A stretch of 64,000 bases of DNA from Vibrio sp. Of7-15 (GCF_022347565.1 NZ_JAKRGH010000033.1:16293-80292), one strand, 5' to 3'. Shown: positions 26,369 to 35,817, counted from the stretch's first letter. Translations and numbers: made by a program. Notes: a model not told the origin generated them from the letters alone.

Positions 26369-27562
26369 ATGAAAGATATTACTTTACTAAACCAAGAAGC
26401 GTATGCTCTTGTTACTAAGAAAATAGAATCACATAATTCTCTAAATAACTCTCTTGAGAAAGTACCGTTTCTCCCGCTTGACAGGTTGAATTCAGCAGAG
26501 GAAATCAATGACTCTAAAGAAATAATGTCAAAAGTAATATCTACTGGAGCTTTTACTAGTGGCCCTTATATAACGGAAGTTGAAAGTACATTAAAAGATT
26601 TCTATCAAGCCAAGTGTTGTGTTGCTACCTCTAGCGGGACTGATGCTTTAATGATAGCGTTAAAATCAGTTGGCATCGGATATGGTGATGAAGTTATTTT
26701 GCCTTTGAATTCATTTGCTGCAACAGAAAATGCGGTTATGGCCATCGGTGCAACACCTATTTTTGCAAACATAGATCAATCCTTTAATCTAGTTCCCTCT
26801 GAAATTGAACGATTAAAAACCCACAAAACTAAAGCAGTACTGCCCGTGTGCTTATATGGCTCTGTACAAAATATTCGTGAAACCTACCAAATAGCTAAAA
26901 ACCTAGATATCTCAGTCGTATTAGATGCAGCACAATGCTTCGGGATACAAGATCTAATTAATTATTGTGATGTCATCGCACTTAGTTTTAATCCATTTAA
27001 GAATATTGGTACTTTTGGTAAATCAGGAGCATTACTGACAAAATCCAAAGAAATTGGTATTGCTTCACGTCAATACTCTTATCATGGTTTTTCGGAAGGG
27101 AAAAAGAATGAAAAAGCACAAGACTGGGGATTTAATAGCCGTATAGATAATATGCAAGCCGCTATTTTATCGGTTAAGTTAAAACATTTTGAAGAAAATG
27201 CCAAACGTAGAGGCGTACTTGCATCGAGATACATAAAAAAAACCAATGCATTATTCAAAGATATAACCTTACCCGAACAAAGTAATGAAAATACTTGGCA
27301 TTTATTTCCTCTCCTTCTAAATGAGTTTCGTAGAGATGAATTAATCAATTTTGCAAAAAATAAAGGTGTCGAACTGGATGTTTTTTATCCATTTCTATCA
27401 CATCAAGGAAACCATGATCTAGCAAAAAATTATCCAAATAAAGAGCAGTTCCTATCATCTGAAAATATTCATATGAGACTATTACATTTGCCACTGCATA
27501 ATCACATGAGCTTTGAAGAGCAAGATAAAGTTATAGAGGTTATTCATGAATTCTTTAGCTAA
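26369..27562 (+). CDS. ntdA: NtdA-like aminotransferase (3-oxo-glucose-6-phosphate:glutamate)
   Basis: A 397-aa PLP-dependent sugar aminotransferase of the DegT/DnrJ/EryC1 family. The N-terminal VPFLPLDRL and GAFTSGPY, then ATSSGTDALM, the PLP Lys in ALSFNPFKNIGTFGKSGAL, and SYHGFSEGKKNEKAQDWGFNSRIDNMQAA follow closely what I recall of Bacillus subtilis NtdA. NtdA converts 3-oxo-glucose-6-phosphate to kanosamine-6-phosphate. Like NtdA it has an extended N-terminus of about 40 residues before the core. The two following genes are NtdB- and NtdC-like, in the same order as ntdABC. It overlaps the next gene by 17 bp. Confidence 0.8.
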   Translation: MKDITLLNQEAYALVTKKIESHNSLNNSLEKVPFLPLDRLNSAEEINDSKEIMSKVISTGAFTSGPYITEVESTLKDFYQAKCCVATSSGTDALMIALKSVGIGYGDEVILPLNSFAATENAVMAIGATPIFANIDQSFNLVPSEIERLKTHKTKAVLPVCLYGSVQNIRETYQIAKNLDISVVLDAAQCFGIQDLINYCDVIALSFNPFKNIGTFGKSGALLTKSKEIGIASRQYSYHGFSEGKKNEKAQDWGFNSRIDNMQAAILSVKLKHFEENAKRRGVLASRYIKKTNALFKDITLPEQSNENTWHLFPLLLNEFRRDELINFAKNKGVELDVFYPFLSHQGNHDLAKNYPNKEQFLSSENIHMRLLHLPLHNHMSFEEQDKVIEVIHEFFS

Positions 27563-28373
27563 ATTACCTTTGGAATTTCCATTTCCTGATCATATCAAAA
27601 CCGTCATTTGCTGTGATTTGGATGAAACCTATATTCCTTTTGAATCAAAAAATAAACCCAAAGGTGGCGTAGAACTCCTTGAAGAATTTCTATGTTCCGA
27701 AGGTAGTCATAAAGGAATGCTATTAGGTTGGATTACGGGTACCAATCGTGAATCAGCGTTAAGAAAAGCTCATAATTATATTAAAAGAAGCCCGAATTTT
27801 ATCTGCTGTAGTTTAGGCACAGAATTTTATTGGATCAAAGGTGGTGTACTTACACCTTCAGATTCTTGGAAGAAGAGAATTATCCAATCTGGATACGAAG
27901 AAAGTAAAATTTTTAATATCGTTAAATTGGCAAAAGATAATGGTATTGATCTCGTGAAACAACCGGATGACTACCAAGGCGATTTTAAAAAAAGCTTTTA
28001 CTACACAATAAATGAAAGTATGGATGCAGATTTTGCTTGGCTAAAAGAAGCAGCCAAACAGGCCAGTAGCCGTGTTGTCTTTACCCGATGCAACCCAGCA
28101 GCAGGAGATCCAGAAGATTGTTTCGATGTGGAGTTCATACCTACATGTTGCGGTAAAGATGAAACGGTATCATTTATCATTGATGAACTTAACGTTAAGA
28201 AAGACTCAATATATGCTTTCGGAGATAGTTGCAATGACTTTCCGATGTTTAAGCGGTCTGGTCACGGCTATTTAGTTTCAAACGCCGACCCTGAAGCAGT
28301 AAAACAACATGGGACCAATTTAGACAAACCGTATTGTCATGGAATTTTAAGTGTATTAAAAGGCATTAAGTAA
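27546..28373 (+). CDS. ntdB: NtdB-like kanosamine-6-phosphate phosphatase (HAD)
   Basis: A 275-aa HAD-superfamily phosphatase of the type with a C2 cap (sucrose-phosphatase/Cof-like). The nucleophile motif is CCDLDETYIPF (D-x-D-x-T), motif II lies in GWITGTNRESAL, and motif IV is FGDSCNDFPMF. B. subtilis NtdB, a similar HAD enzyme, dephosphorylates kanosamine-6-phosphate. The gene overlaps the aminotransferase by 17 bp and shares TAATG with the next gene, so translation of all three is coupled. The kanosamine assignment depends on gene order. Confidence 0.75.
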   Translation: MNSLAKLPLEFPFPDHIKTVICCDLDETYIPFESKNKPKGGVELLEEFLCSEGSHKGMLLGWITGTNRESALRKAHNYIKRSPNFICCSLGTEFYWIKGGVLTPSDSWKKRIIQSGYEESKIFNIVKLAKDNGIDLVKQPDDYQGDFKKSFYYTINESMDADFAWLKEAAKQASSRVVFTRCNPAAGDPEDCFDVEFIPTCCGKDETVSFIIDELNVKKDSIYAFGDSCNDFPMFKRSGHGYLVSNADPEAVKQHGTNLDKPYCHGILSVLKGIK

Positions 28374-29389
28374 TGATTATTGGAATTATCGGGTGCGGTG
28401 GAATTTCCCGTGCACATATAAAAGCTTTATCACATATTAAATCCGTTAAGGGCATTGCTTTATACGATATTAACGAACAGCAAATGAGGGATGCGAGTGA
28501 AGAATCTCTACTCCCCGTACGACTGTATTCTACAATAGATGAATTAGCTTTAAATTGCCAAGGCGCCATTATTTGTAACCCAAATAATTTACATGTTCAA
28601 AGTGTTGAAGAGTTACTAAAAACGGCATCAATTCCAATTGTATGCGAAAAGCCGTTATCAAACGATCTTTCTTCTGCAGAAAAATTGGTTAACATGGTCG
28701 ACACTAAAAGTATCGTTTCCTTTAATTATCGATATAACAAAGTCATCAAAGAGATCAAGGCAACTCAAGATAGTTATGACTTGGGTAAACTGAATTATTT
28801 TAGAGCCGAGTTTAACAAAAAATCTGCCGTCACTAGAACGCATTTAACTTGGCGAGACTCAGGAGTGAATAAAGGCAGCAGTGGCGCATTAGGTGACCTT
28901 TCTTGCCATTTACTGGATCTATTCTGTTTTCTTTCTTCTGATGAGATATGTATTGATACCGTAAAAGTAGTGAAGGGAACTAGGGTTCGTAATAAAGAGG
29001 GTGGCCAAGTCGAAGTCGATGATAATGGCTATGTTTTCGGCCAATCAAATTCTGGTATTAATTTTAAAATTAAATCGAGTAAATCCGAAGACGATGAAAA
29101 TCTTGGATTGCATTTAAAGTTAATATATGAAAAAGGAGAGGTACTCTACTCTACTCGACAAGAAGATTGTTTAAAATTATCACTATTTGATAGCCTAGGA
29201 ACGAAAGTCATAAAATTTAATAGTGAAAAACTAATTTCAGATCCAAAAAATGAGCTCCCTTTTTGGTCTGACTCATTTTATCATATGCTTTCTGACTGGT
29301 GTTCATCCATAAATAGTGGCAATAGCTCACTTAACTTACCTCTTATTAAAAATGGCCTAAAAATACAAACTATTTTAGAAAAGTTTTAG
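28373..29389 (+). CDS. ntdC: NtdC-like glucose-6-phosphate 3-dehydrogenase (Gfo/Idh/MocA)
   Basis: A 338-aa Gfo/Idh/MocA oxidoreductase. The N-terminal Rossmann motif is GIIGCGGISRAHIKAL, the catalytic Lys lies in PIVCEKPLS, and a D-x-x-C-H-L-L-D segment supplies the active-site Asp and His. In B. subtilis NtdC oxidises glucose-6-phosphate at C3 with NAD, giving the unstable 3-oxo sugar that NtdA uses at once. The 1-bp overlap with the phosphatase gene supports a stoichiometric complex or channelling. The enzyme would act in the cytoplasm. Confidence 0.75.
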   Translation: MIIGIIGCGGISRAHIKALSHIKSVKGIALYDINEQQMRDASEESLLPVRLYSTIDELALNCQGAIICNPNNLHVQSVEELLKTASIPIVCEKPLSNDLSSAEKLVNMVDTKSIVSFNYRYNKVIKEIKATQDSYDLGKLNYFRAEFNKKSAVTRTHLTWRDSGVNKGSSGALGDLSCHLLDLFCFLSSDEICIDTVKVVKGTRVRNKEGGQVEVDDNGYVFGQSNSGINFKIKSSKSEDDENLGLHLKLIYEKGEVLYSTRQEDCLKLSLFDSLGTKVIKFNSEKLISDPKNELPFWSDSFYHMLSDWCSSINSGNSSLNLPLIKNGLKIQTILEKF

Positions 29390-29398
29390 GGTAATGAT

Positions 29399-29665
29399 AT
29401 GGACTATAATTTATATGTCGGATTTTTTGCGGCATTTTTTACGACATTTGCCTTTGTTCCACAAACCATAAAAACGCTAAGAACAAAAAATACAGATGGT
29501 ATTTCTTTGTTAATGTATACCATGTTTATTATTGGTGTTATCTCTTGGGTCTTTTACGGTTATTTAAAAAGTGATATTGCCGTTCTCTCTGCTAATATCA
29601 TTACTTTTGTATTGGCTTTTCCTGTTTTGATAATGGTTATCTCTGATAAAAAAAGGAATAAATAA
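29399..29665 (+). CDS. SemiSWEET sugar transporter
   Basis: An 88-aa membrane protein with three helices and the PQ-loop motif FVPQTIKTLRTKNTDGIS in the first part, which defines bacterial SemiSWEETs. Two of them form a symmetric pore for sugars moving down their gradient. It starts 9 bp after the NtdC-like gene and is the last gene before a strong terminator, so it belongs to the operon. The likely role is to let free kanosamine (or the precursor glucose) cross the inner membrane. This fourth gene is not part of the Bacillus ntdABC operon as I know it. Confidence 0.85.
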   Translation: MDYNLYVGFFAAFFTTFAFVPQTIKTLRTKNTDGISLLMYTMFIIGVISWVFYGYLKSDIAVLSANIITFVLAFPVLIMVISDKKRNK

Positions 29666-29720
29666 TGAGAGCAGGAGCGTAATCATTAGTTCTACCAGCA
29701 CCTAAAGTCGACTTTAATCA

Positions 29721-29751
29721 AGTGAAGGTTAGGCTTTTAGCCAACTTCACT
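29721..29751 (+). repeat. Imperfect inverted repeat
   Basis: AGTGAAGGTTAGGC pairs with GCCAACTTCACT, with one bulge, around TTTTA. It makes a stable hairpin without a T-run and may be a transcript 3'-end stabiliser or an abandoned small repeat. Confidence 0.4.
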
Positions 29752-29843
29752 CAAGAACGGCTTACCTACCTGACTGAGCTGGATCAATCAAACAAGAGGC
29801 CTATCATACTAACTTATAGTCACAGTATTTAGGTTAAAAGATA

Positions 29844-29891
29844 GCTTGCCCACTTAGCTTGTTTAAAGCACTGGGCAAGCATTGTTTTTTT
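29844..29891 (+). terminator. Strong rho-independent terminator
   Basis: A 9-bp GC-rich stem, GCTTGCCCA with TGGGCAAGC, has a long loop and is followed by ATTG and eight Ts. It closes the ntdABC-SemiSWEET transcription unit. Confidence 0.85.
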
Positions 29892-30246
29892 TCAACCTCA
29901 TTCGCGTATTCACTACCGAGCCCGCTGAGTACAACAACCTCGTTGCCGCATCGAGATATAGATGTTGATTTTTGCTACTCATATAACAAGTATTAGCCGT
30001 GTTGCTCTCCATTAATTCCATATTAATAGTAATGCTTTCCTACACTTACACAGGTTTAATTCACGAAAGAAAATAATATCAATGATAAAAGTTAGAGCAC
30101 AAACCTAATAAATCATAGTTGGTTAAACACTTCATCTCACTCCCTTCTTGAACTGACACCAAAAAATACAAATGGCAATTGAATTTCGTTATATAGGTTG
30201 AGAGATTTTAGGTCCATTTTATTTATTTTTAGATATTTTATATTTT

Positions 30247-31176
30247 ATGAACGAAAAAAAGGCCACGTTTAAAGTCTCGGTAGTTATTCCAACTTACAAT
30301 TGTCCGTTATTATTAGAAGAGTCAATTAAATCACTTTGTAACCAAAGTATTCCAAAAGAAGATTTCGAAGTTATTATTAGTGACGATGGTTCAACATGCG
30401 ATAATCAATCAATTATTGATAAATACAATAACAAGTTAAACCTCCAATATACATGGCAAGAAGATCTCGGTTTTAGAGCCGGGGCAGCGCGAAATCGTGG
30501 GGTTAGCCTTTCTACTGGTAAGTATATTATTTTTATTGATTCTGGAGTTTTATTAGAAGAAAGTGCGCTAAAGTACCATATTGAATCTCATGAAAAATCA
30601 GATAATAAAGTGATTATTGGCTATGTCTATGGGTACATGTCTGAGCACTTAGAAAAAAGCTGGGGAATAAACCCTAACTTATCTGAAACTTCCCCCACTC
30701 TTCCGGAACAGCAGGTCAGCAAGCTAATAGATATAATGAGAATGAACCTTATTCTTGATGTAAGAGAGGGCCGCTATTTACGTTACGGCGATGACATTAA
30801 CAGTTGGCCAGTTCCTTTTGATATTTTCTGGACATGTCATGTTTCTATGGAAAAATCTTTATTCGAAAAAGTGAAAGGCTTTGATGAAAGCTTTAATAAA
30901 TGGGGAGGTGAAGATTTCGAGTTAGGGATTCGATTACATAAAAGCCCGGTATACTGGGAATTAAACCGAGATTGCAAATCCATCCATTTAAGCCATGATC
31001 ATGAAATAGAAAACACGTCAAAAATCAACTTCAGAATTAAAGAAACACTCTCTGAGATGATTAACCGACATCCAATCCCAGAAGTTCAGTACTACATAAA
31101 CAGTGATAATCAAGGCCTGATTGATGTCAATGGCTATGCAATAAAACAGTCATTAGCAATCAAAGAAGAAACATAA
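30247..31176 (+). CDS. Family 2 glycosyltransferase
   Basis: A 309-aa inverting GT-A glycosyltransferase. It shows VSVVIPTYNCPLLLEESI at the start, the metal-binding ISDDGS, GFRAGAARNRGV for nucleotide contact, a D-S-G in place of the D-x-D (FIDSGVLLEE), and the C-terminal WGGEDFELGIRL with the catalytic base. The C-terminal galactosyltransferase-like domain is typical of enzymes adding hexoses to glycans or small molecules. It is separated from the kanosamine-like operon by a terminator, so co-function is only a guess. It starts at ATG 30247 with no obvious ribosome binding site. Confidence 0.8.
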   Translation: MNEKKATFKVSVVIPTYNCPLLLEESIKSLCNQSIPKEDFEVIISDDGSTCDNQSIIDKYNNKLNLQYTWQEDLGFRAGAARNRGVSLSTGKYIIFIDSGVLLEESALKYHIESHEKSDNKVIIGYVYGYMSEHLEKSWGINPNLSETSPTLPEQQVSKLIDIMRMNLILDVREGRYLRYGDDINSWPVPFDIFWTCHVSMEKSLFEKVKGFDESFNKWGGEDFELGIRLHKSPVYWELNRDCKSIHLSHDHEIENTSKINFRIKETLSEMINRHPIPEVQYYINSDNQGLIDVNGYAIKQSLAIKEET

Positions 31177-31447
31177 AGAAAAGACCACTTTTTGCATATG
31201 TTTTTAGTGAAGATTTTGATCACTTTTAATAATAGTGGCCAATCTATTTTGGTCACTTCTCTTTTAAGCGCTTTATTCAGCTAAATGATATCAATTTTAA
31301 TAAACCACTCTTACTCTATAAATCAACAATATAAATGTCATTAGGATCAATGTTGCGTTTATGTTAACCCACATCTCTTTTATATCGCCGTCATCCTAGG
31401 TAACATAACGGTTTCCTTGCAATAGCCGAGCAGCATAGAGGTATAAT

Positions 31448-33088
31448 TTGAATTATTTATCAACAATGACGGTTCGCAGCCGATTGACTTTTGGTTTTGG
31501 GGTCATACTGGCCCTAATGATTTTACTCACCATAATAGGTATTCAAAAAGTTAATTTTATCGACCGAACATTAGCTGAAATCACCGATGTTAATTCAGTA
31601 AAACAAAGATATGCCATCAACTACCGAGGCAGTGTTCACGACAGAGCCATTGCAATTCGAGATGTTTCTGCCGCTAGAAATCTACAAGAAGTGAACTCTT
31701 TTGAAAAAACCATTCATGAGCTTGAAGCTTTTTATCGAGAATCAGAGCAGAAAATGAATGATATGCTCAATAGTGGCGTTAACTTTTCGGCTAAAGAGCG
31801 AGATATTTTAAGAAAGATTGATGATATTCAACGCCATACGCTCCCTCTGATTGATGAAGTACTTGCTGCCAAGAAAAATATGGAGCCAGCCACGGACATC
31901 ATTCTGGATCAAGTCAGGCCAGCCTTCATTACCTGGTTAGACACCATTAATGAATTTATTGATTACCAAGAAGCCCAAAACCAAACGTTAACGCCAGAAG
32001 CAATAGCGGTTGCTGGTGGTTTCCAAAACCTGATGATGATTCTGAGTGCATCTTCTTTACTTATCTCTGTGATCGTTGGCCTATTGATAGAGAAAAGCTT
32101 CCGAAATTCACTGGGTGGTGAGCCTTATGTCGCTCAATCTAAAATCAAACAAATGGCACAAGGGGACCTAACAGAAAGAATGTCTAACCCCTACAAAGGC
32201 AGTATTTTAGATTCCTTATCCGACATGGGTGAAAAAATAACTAGCATCGTCAGCAATATTGTTGGTGCCTCTAACAGCCTTGCGGTTCAAATTGAAGAAG
32301 TCTCACAAGGCTCCTCCCACGTATTAGAATCGGCAACACATCAGGCCAACTTAACCCAAACAACAGCGGTAAAACTGGATGAGATGCGCCACAGCATAGA
32401 TCAAGTGGCCTCTATCGCGACTCATACTGAAGAGAACTCAGAAATGACCGTCGATTTTGCCAAAGAAGGCCGCAAAATTGTCAATGAAGCGGCGCAAGAG
32501 ATGGAAAAAATCTCGATTACCGTTAACTCTACCGTTCAACAAATAGAACAATTAGAAAGCAAAACAAAAGAGATCGGTAGCATCGTAAATGTGATCAGTG
32601 AGATTTCAGATCAAACCAATCTGCTAGCACTGAATGCCGCGATAGAAGCAGCACGAGCTGGCGAGTCTGGCCGAGGCTTTGCTGTTGTTGCTGATGAAGT
32701 CCGAAGCCTAGCGCAGCGCACCAGTGACGCGACTTCTCAAATCGGCACCATGATCACTGAAATCCAAACGGAAACCGCCGCCTCTGTGGTGGCAATGAAC
32801 ACAACCCAGCCTCAAGTAGAAAGCGGTAAAGCCCAAACGGAGAGCGCGTCTGAGCTACTGCAAAACATTGAAAAGCAAGCGGGGGATTCATTAGAAAAAG
32901 TGAAAGAAGTCGCTTTGGCAGCCTCGAACCAAGTACTGGTTATTGGGGATGTGTCTCAGGCAATGACCAATATTTCTGAGATGTCCGGTCAATCCATTAC
33001 TCGAATGCAGCAAAATGATCAAGCTACCGATACGTTAAATGAGTTAGTTGCACAGTTAAAACAAGAAGTCTCTTATTTCAAAGTCTAA
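31448..33088 (+). CDS. Methyl-accepting chemotaxis protein
   Basis: A 546-aa chemoreceptor. TM1 lies at about residues 12-29, a periplasmic four-helix bundle domain extends to about 185, TM2 is near 193-213, then a HAMP-like segment and the long coiled-coil signalling domain with the hairpin tip [35 protein letters not shown]. There is no C-terminal CheR-binding pentapeptide. The frame begins with TTG 31448, preceded by AGAGG at 7 bp, and I accept it as the start; the next ATG (31466) has no ribosome binding site. The ligand is unknown. It shares a bidirectional terminator with the next gene. Confidence 0.9.
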   Translation: MNYLSTMTVRSRLTFGFGVILALMILLTIIGIQKVNFIDRTLAEITDVNSVKQRYAINYRGSVHDRAIAIRDVSAARNLQEVNSFEKTIHELEAFYRESEQKMNDMLNSGVNFSAKERDILRKIDDIQRHTLPLIDEVLAAKKNMEPATDIILDQVRPAFITWLDTINEFIDYQEAQNQTLTPEAIAVAGGFQNLMMILSASSLLISVIVGLLIEKSFRNSLGGEPYVAQSKIKQMAQGDLTERMSNPYKGSILDSLSDMGEKITSIVSNIVGASNSLAVQIEEVSQGSSHVLESATHQANLTQTTAVKLDEMRHSIDQVASIATHTEENSEMTVDFAKEGRKIVNEAAQEMEKISITVNSTVQQIEQLESKTKEIGSIVNVISEISDQTNLLALNAAIEAARAGESGRGFAVVADEVRSLAQRTSDATSQIGTMITEIQTETAASVVAMNTTQPQVESGKAQTESASELLQNIEKQAGDSLEKVKEVALAASNQVLVIGDVSQAMTNISEMSGQSITRMQQNDQATDTLNELVAQLKQEVSYFKV

Positions 33089-33138
33089 GATAAATAAAGC
33101 CCTAAAAACGGCATAAACCACTACTTTCATGACAATAA

Positions 33139-33178
33139 AAAGAACCCGATAAGCACTCGCCTATCGGGTTCTTTTTTC
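33139..33178. terminator. Bidirectional terminator
   Basis: AAAGAACCCGATA pairs with TATCGGGTTCTTT around AGCACTCGCC and ends in TTTTTTC on the plus side, with AAAA on the other. It serves both the chemoreceptor and the convergent YjiH-like gene. Confidence 0.85.
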
Positions 33179-33197
33179 TTACTCGATTCTTGCGTGT

Positions 33198-34571
33198 TTA
33201 GAATATCGCGTGAGCCACTAAAACAATAATTGGTAAAGTCACCAGCGTTCTTAGTAAGAAGATAGCCACTAACTCGAAAAAGTTGATTGGCACCTTGCTG
33301 CTTAAAATCACCGAACCGGTTTCAGACATGAAAATCAGCTGAGTCACAGAAAGTGCAGCAACCACGAATTTGGTTAAGTCAGCGTCGATGGTGGATGCCG
33401 CAATAATAGACGGTACATACATATCGGTAAAACCAACTAACATGGTTTGTGCCGCAGCTGGCGCTTCAGCTACATTGAGCATTTCTAACAAAGGCACAAA
33501 CGGAGCACCTAACAGAGAAAACAGCGGTGTTGTTTCGGCAACCACAAGACCCAGTGTACCGATGGCCATCACCACAGGCAGAACACCAAACACCATATCC
33601 AGTGCGTTATGAACACCTTCTTTTGCCACCGAGCCTAAGCTTTTTACTTTGTTCGCTCTTTGCAGCGCAAGTTCAAGACCAAACCCAACGGTCGATTTCC
33701 CTTCTGGAACTAACTCATCGTCTCTGTTTGGCTCAGTGCCATCAATATAAAGGTCTTTTTTGTAAGACAGAGGTGGCAAGAACTGGATCACCATTGCCGC
33801 CACGACACCCGACAAACAAATAGCAAAGTAAAAAGGGACAAAGAAGTTCTGAAGACCAACTTGAGTTAAGACCACCAGCGAGAACGAAATACCCACAGGT
33901 GAGAACATGGTTGCAACAACCGCCGCTTCACGTGCCGTGTATTTTTTATCTTCGTATTGTTTGCTGGTCAGAATAACACCCACCGTACCATCACCTAACC
34001 ATGAAGACATGCAATCAATCGCTGCTCTGCCTGGCAGACGAAATACAGGGCGCATGAACTTACTCATCATAGTCCCCAGTAGCTCAAGAAAACCGAAATT
34101 CAGTAGCAACGGCAGCAACAAACCCGCAAGGAAAAAAGTCACCAATAACGAAGGCAGTAAATCGTTCAGTACCAAGCCGCCTGTGTTACCGTTCCAAATC
34201 ACCTCAGGACCGACTTGATGGAGCGCAAGCAATGTAAATACGGCACCTAATGAACGAATCACAAGCCAGGTTGGAGTCAATACAAACAGTCTGGTCAGCA
34301 ATGGAGATTGTGTGACAAAAGAGGGCTTAATAAGACTGGCTGCAACGGATGCGAGCGCCGAAAAACAGATCACTGCGGTTACGGTTGGCAAAATCGCCTC
34401 ACCCAATACCGCTTTTACCCCTTTCGCCATCAATGCAAGTGGGAAAGTAAAGTTACCATTGTAAGTCAATGGCGCAAGGAAAAAAAACAGACCTAATAAA
34501 GAAGGAATCGCAAACATCAGCAGATTCCGATTGGTTTTATGGCTCTCTTGTGTGAGAAGTGTATCGCTCAT
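33198..34571 (-). CDS. YjiH family membrane protein (nucleoside-recognition fold)
   Basis: A 457-aa inner-membrane protein with about ten helices. It has the architecture of YjiH/YjiG-type 'nucleoside recognition' (Gate) domain permeases: CMSSWLGDGTVGVILTSKQYEDKKYTAREAAVVATMFSPVG in the first half and a second inverted repeat with GFTDMYVPSIIAASTIDADLTKFVVAALSVTQLIFMSETGSVIL. The substrate is not known; some relatives are linked to peptides, spore maturation or nucleosides. It stands alone with its own terminator. The start is ATG 34571 with GGGAGTCG upstream. Confidence 0.8.
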   Translation of the reverse strand: MSDTLLTQESHKTNRNLLMFAIPSLLGLFFFLAPLTYNGNFTFPLALMAKGVKAVLGEAILPTVTAVICFSALASVAASLIKPSFVTQSPLLTRLFVLTPTWLVIRSLGAVFTLLALHQVGPEVIWNGNTGGLVLNDLLPSLLVTFFLAGLLLPLLLNFGFLELLGTMMSKFMRPVFRLPGRAAIDCMSSWLGDGTVGVILTSKQYEDKKYTAREAAVVATMFSPVGISFSLVVLTQVGLQNFFVPFYFAICLSGVVAAMVIQFLPPLSYKKDLYIDGTEPNRDDELVPEGKSTVGFGLELALQRANKVKSLGSVAKEGVHNALDMVFGVLPVVMAIGTLGLVVAETTPLFSLLGAPFVPLLEMLNVAEAPAAAQTMLVGFTDMYVPSIIAASTIDADLTKFVVAALSVTQLIFMSETGSVILSSKVPINFFELVAIFLLRTLVTLPIIVLVAHAIF

Positions 34572-35134
34572 CTGACGACTCCCTAGATGACTATAACATC
34601 ACTATTTATGAATAACTTTTCAATAAAAGCGATTATATCGACAAAAAAATCCAACGCAAGATCAATTTGCAATTTTATTCACTACTTTCAAATAAGAAAA
34701 CAAAATCAGTCACTACTTAAACAAAGGATAACCACAGTTTATAAATATAAGGAAACAAATATCTACTCTGCTTATGTTTAGGAAAAAAGAGCCTTTAACA
34801 CTGACATTAAAAGGCTGATTAGATAACTATTTAAGTGACTTAATGATGGGAATTTGGAAGAAAAATGTCATACCGCCTGTTGAAGAAAGCTCGATATGCC
34901 TGAGCACTTCAACCAAAAAGCCATCTTCATTGATGGAAAACTTCCATGTATGACAAAAAAGAATAAAAATTCAATGATGACACTATAGCCAACGGCTGAA
35001 TATGTTGATTTAATACGCCGTCAAAGAACGCCAATGGAAACATTAAAAGATGTGAAATTGATCTGACAAGCGCCATGTCAAAAATGGGTAACTGTCAGAT
35101 CCAGTCTGGACTAGTACACCTAAATTAGTGCAGA
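34572..35134. other. Intergenic region with a decayed IS3-like 3' end
   Basis: About 560 bp without an intact gene. A hairpin (AGCCTTT...AAAAGGCT, about 34790-34817) lies on the left. Around 35000-35077 a short open stretch (YVDLIRRQRTPMETLKDVKL) and the following CTGTCAGATCCAGTCTGGACTAGT resemble the end of an IS3-type transposase and its terminal repeat. No complete ORF or second inverted repeat is left. Confidence 0.3.
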
Positions 35135-35632
35135 TTATTGTCTTTGACCGTTTTTATACGTTCTTTTTTCTTTAACGCTTCCATCTTCATTAAAATATGT
35201 CCACTCACCTTCTGGATGACCATTTTTTAAATATGAAATCCGTTCTATGGCACCGCCTGGATAATAGCTCACCCATTTTCCTTCTGGCTCACCCGCCTCG
35301 TAACGGCCTTTCTCTTCTATACTGCCATCTTCATAAAAGGTCGTACTGGTTCCGTCTGGTTTACCGTTCACATAGCTGACACTCTTCATCACCTTGCCAT
35401 GAATATCATAGGTAATGACTTCTCCTTGAAGCAACCCTGCCTCAAGATGGCCTTGAGCTCTCACTCTTCCCTGACTATCTTTATCAAGAAAAATTCCCGT
35501 ATACGGCTCTTCATTGTGATAAATCACATTTCCCCTTGGCTCAAGATCATCATAGAGTACAGTCTCTCCAGCGGAACTATAGCCTGTCAATAAAGCGCCT
35601 AACATACCCAGAACCAAAGTACCTTTACGCAT
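35135..35632 (-). CDS. Exported MORN-repeat (YwqK-like) protein
   Basis: A 165-aa protein with an N-terminal signal-like segment (LVLGMLGALLTGYSSA) and four to five MORN-type repeats (GEVITYDIHGKVMKSVSYVNGKPDG, TSTTFYEDGSIEEKGRYEAGEPEG, KWVSYYPGGAIERISYLKNGHPEG, EWTYFNEDGSVKEKRTYKNGQ). The repeats form an elongated beta sheet. The family is annotated as YwqK 'antitoxin' from Bacillus, but here no toxin partner is adjacent, so that label should be treated with care. The start is ATG 35632 behind GGAGAGGGG. Confidence 0.75.
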   Translation of the reverse strand: MRKGTLVLGMLGALLTGYSSAGETVLYDDLEPRGNVIYHNEEPYTGIFLDKDSQGRVRAQGHLEAGLLQGEVITYDIHGKVMKSVSYVNGKPDGTSTTFYEDGSIEEKGRYEAGEPEGKWVSYYPGGAIERISYLKNGHPEGEWTYFNEDGSVKEKRTYKNGQRQ

Positions 35633-35817
35633 TCCCCTCTCCTTTTCGTTCTTTACTATTAGAATTCTCTGTCTTTTTAAGTATCAATTGCGAGTACCAG
35701 ACAGTGCTCACTTTAAAACGATCGAGACTAAATCGAATTATCATCTATATATTAACCGGCTCATCGCTCCGTTTTATACTTTTAAACTAGATAACCTGAA
35801 TTCGGGATAAAAACTGA

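Larger units (their letters stand above)
29666..30246. other. Intergenic region after kanosamine-like operon
   Basis: About 580 bp with no supported ORF. It contains an imperfect inverted repeat at 29721-29751 and a strong terminator at 29844-29891; the last 300 bp are AT-rich and presumably hold the promoter of the glycosyltransferase. Confidence 0.45.

Noticed and set aside
33370..34218. Several plus-strand frames opposite the YjiH gene
   Set aside because: Shadow frames of a clear membrane protein gene on the minus strand, with no start signals.
34587..34781. 64-codon frame after the YjiH gene
   Set aside because: AT-rich, no ribosome binding site, composition not protein-like.
35135..35632. 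MORN protein as antitoxin of a toxin-antitoxin pair
   Set aside because: No neighbouring toxin gene; the protein has its own signal peptide, unlike a cytoplasmic antitoxin.
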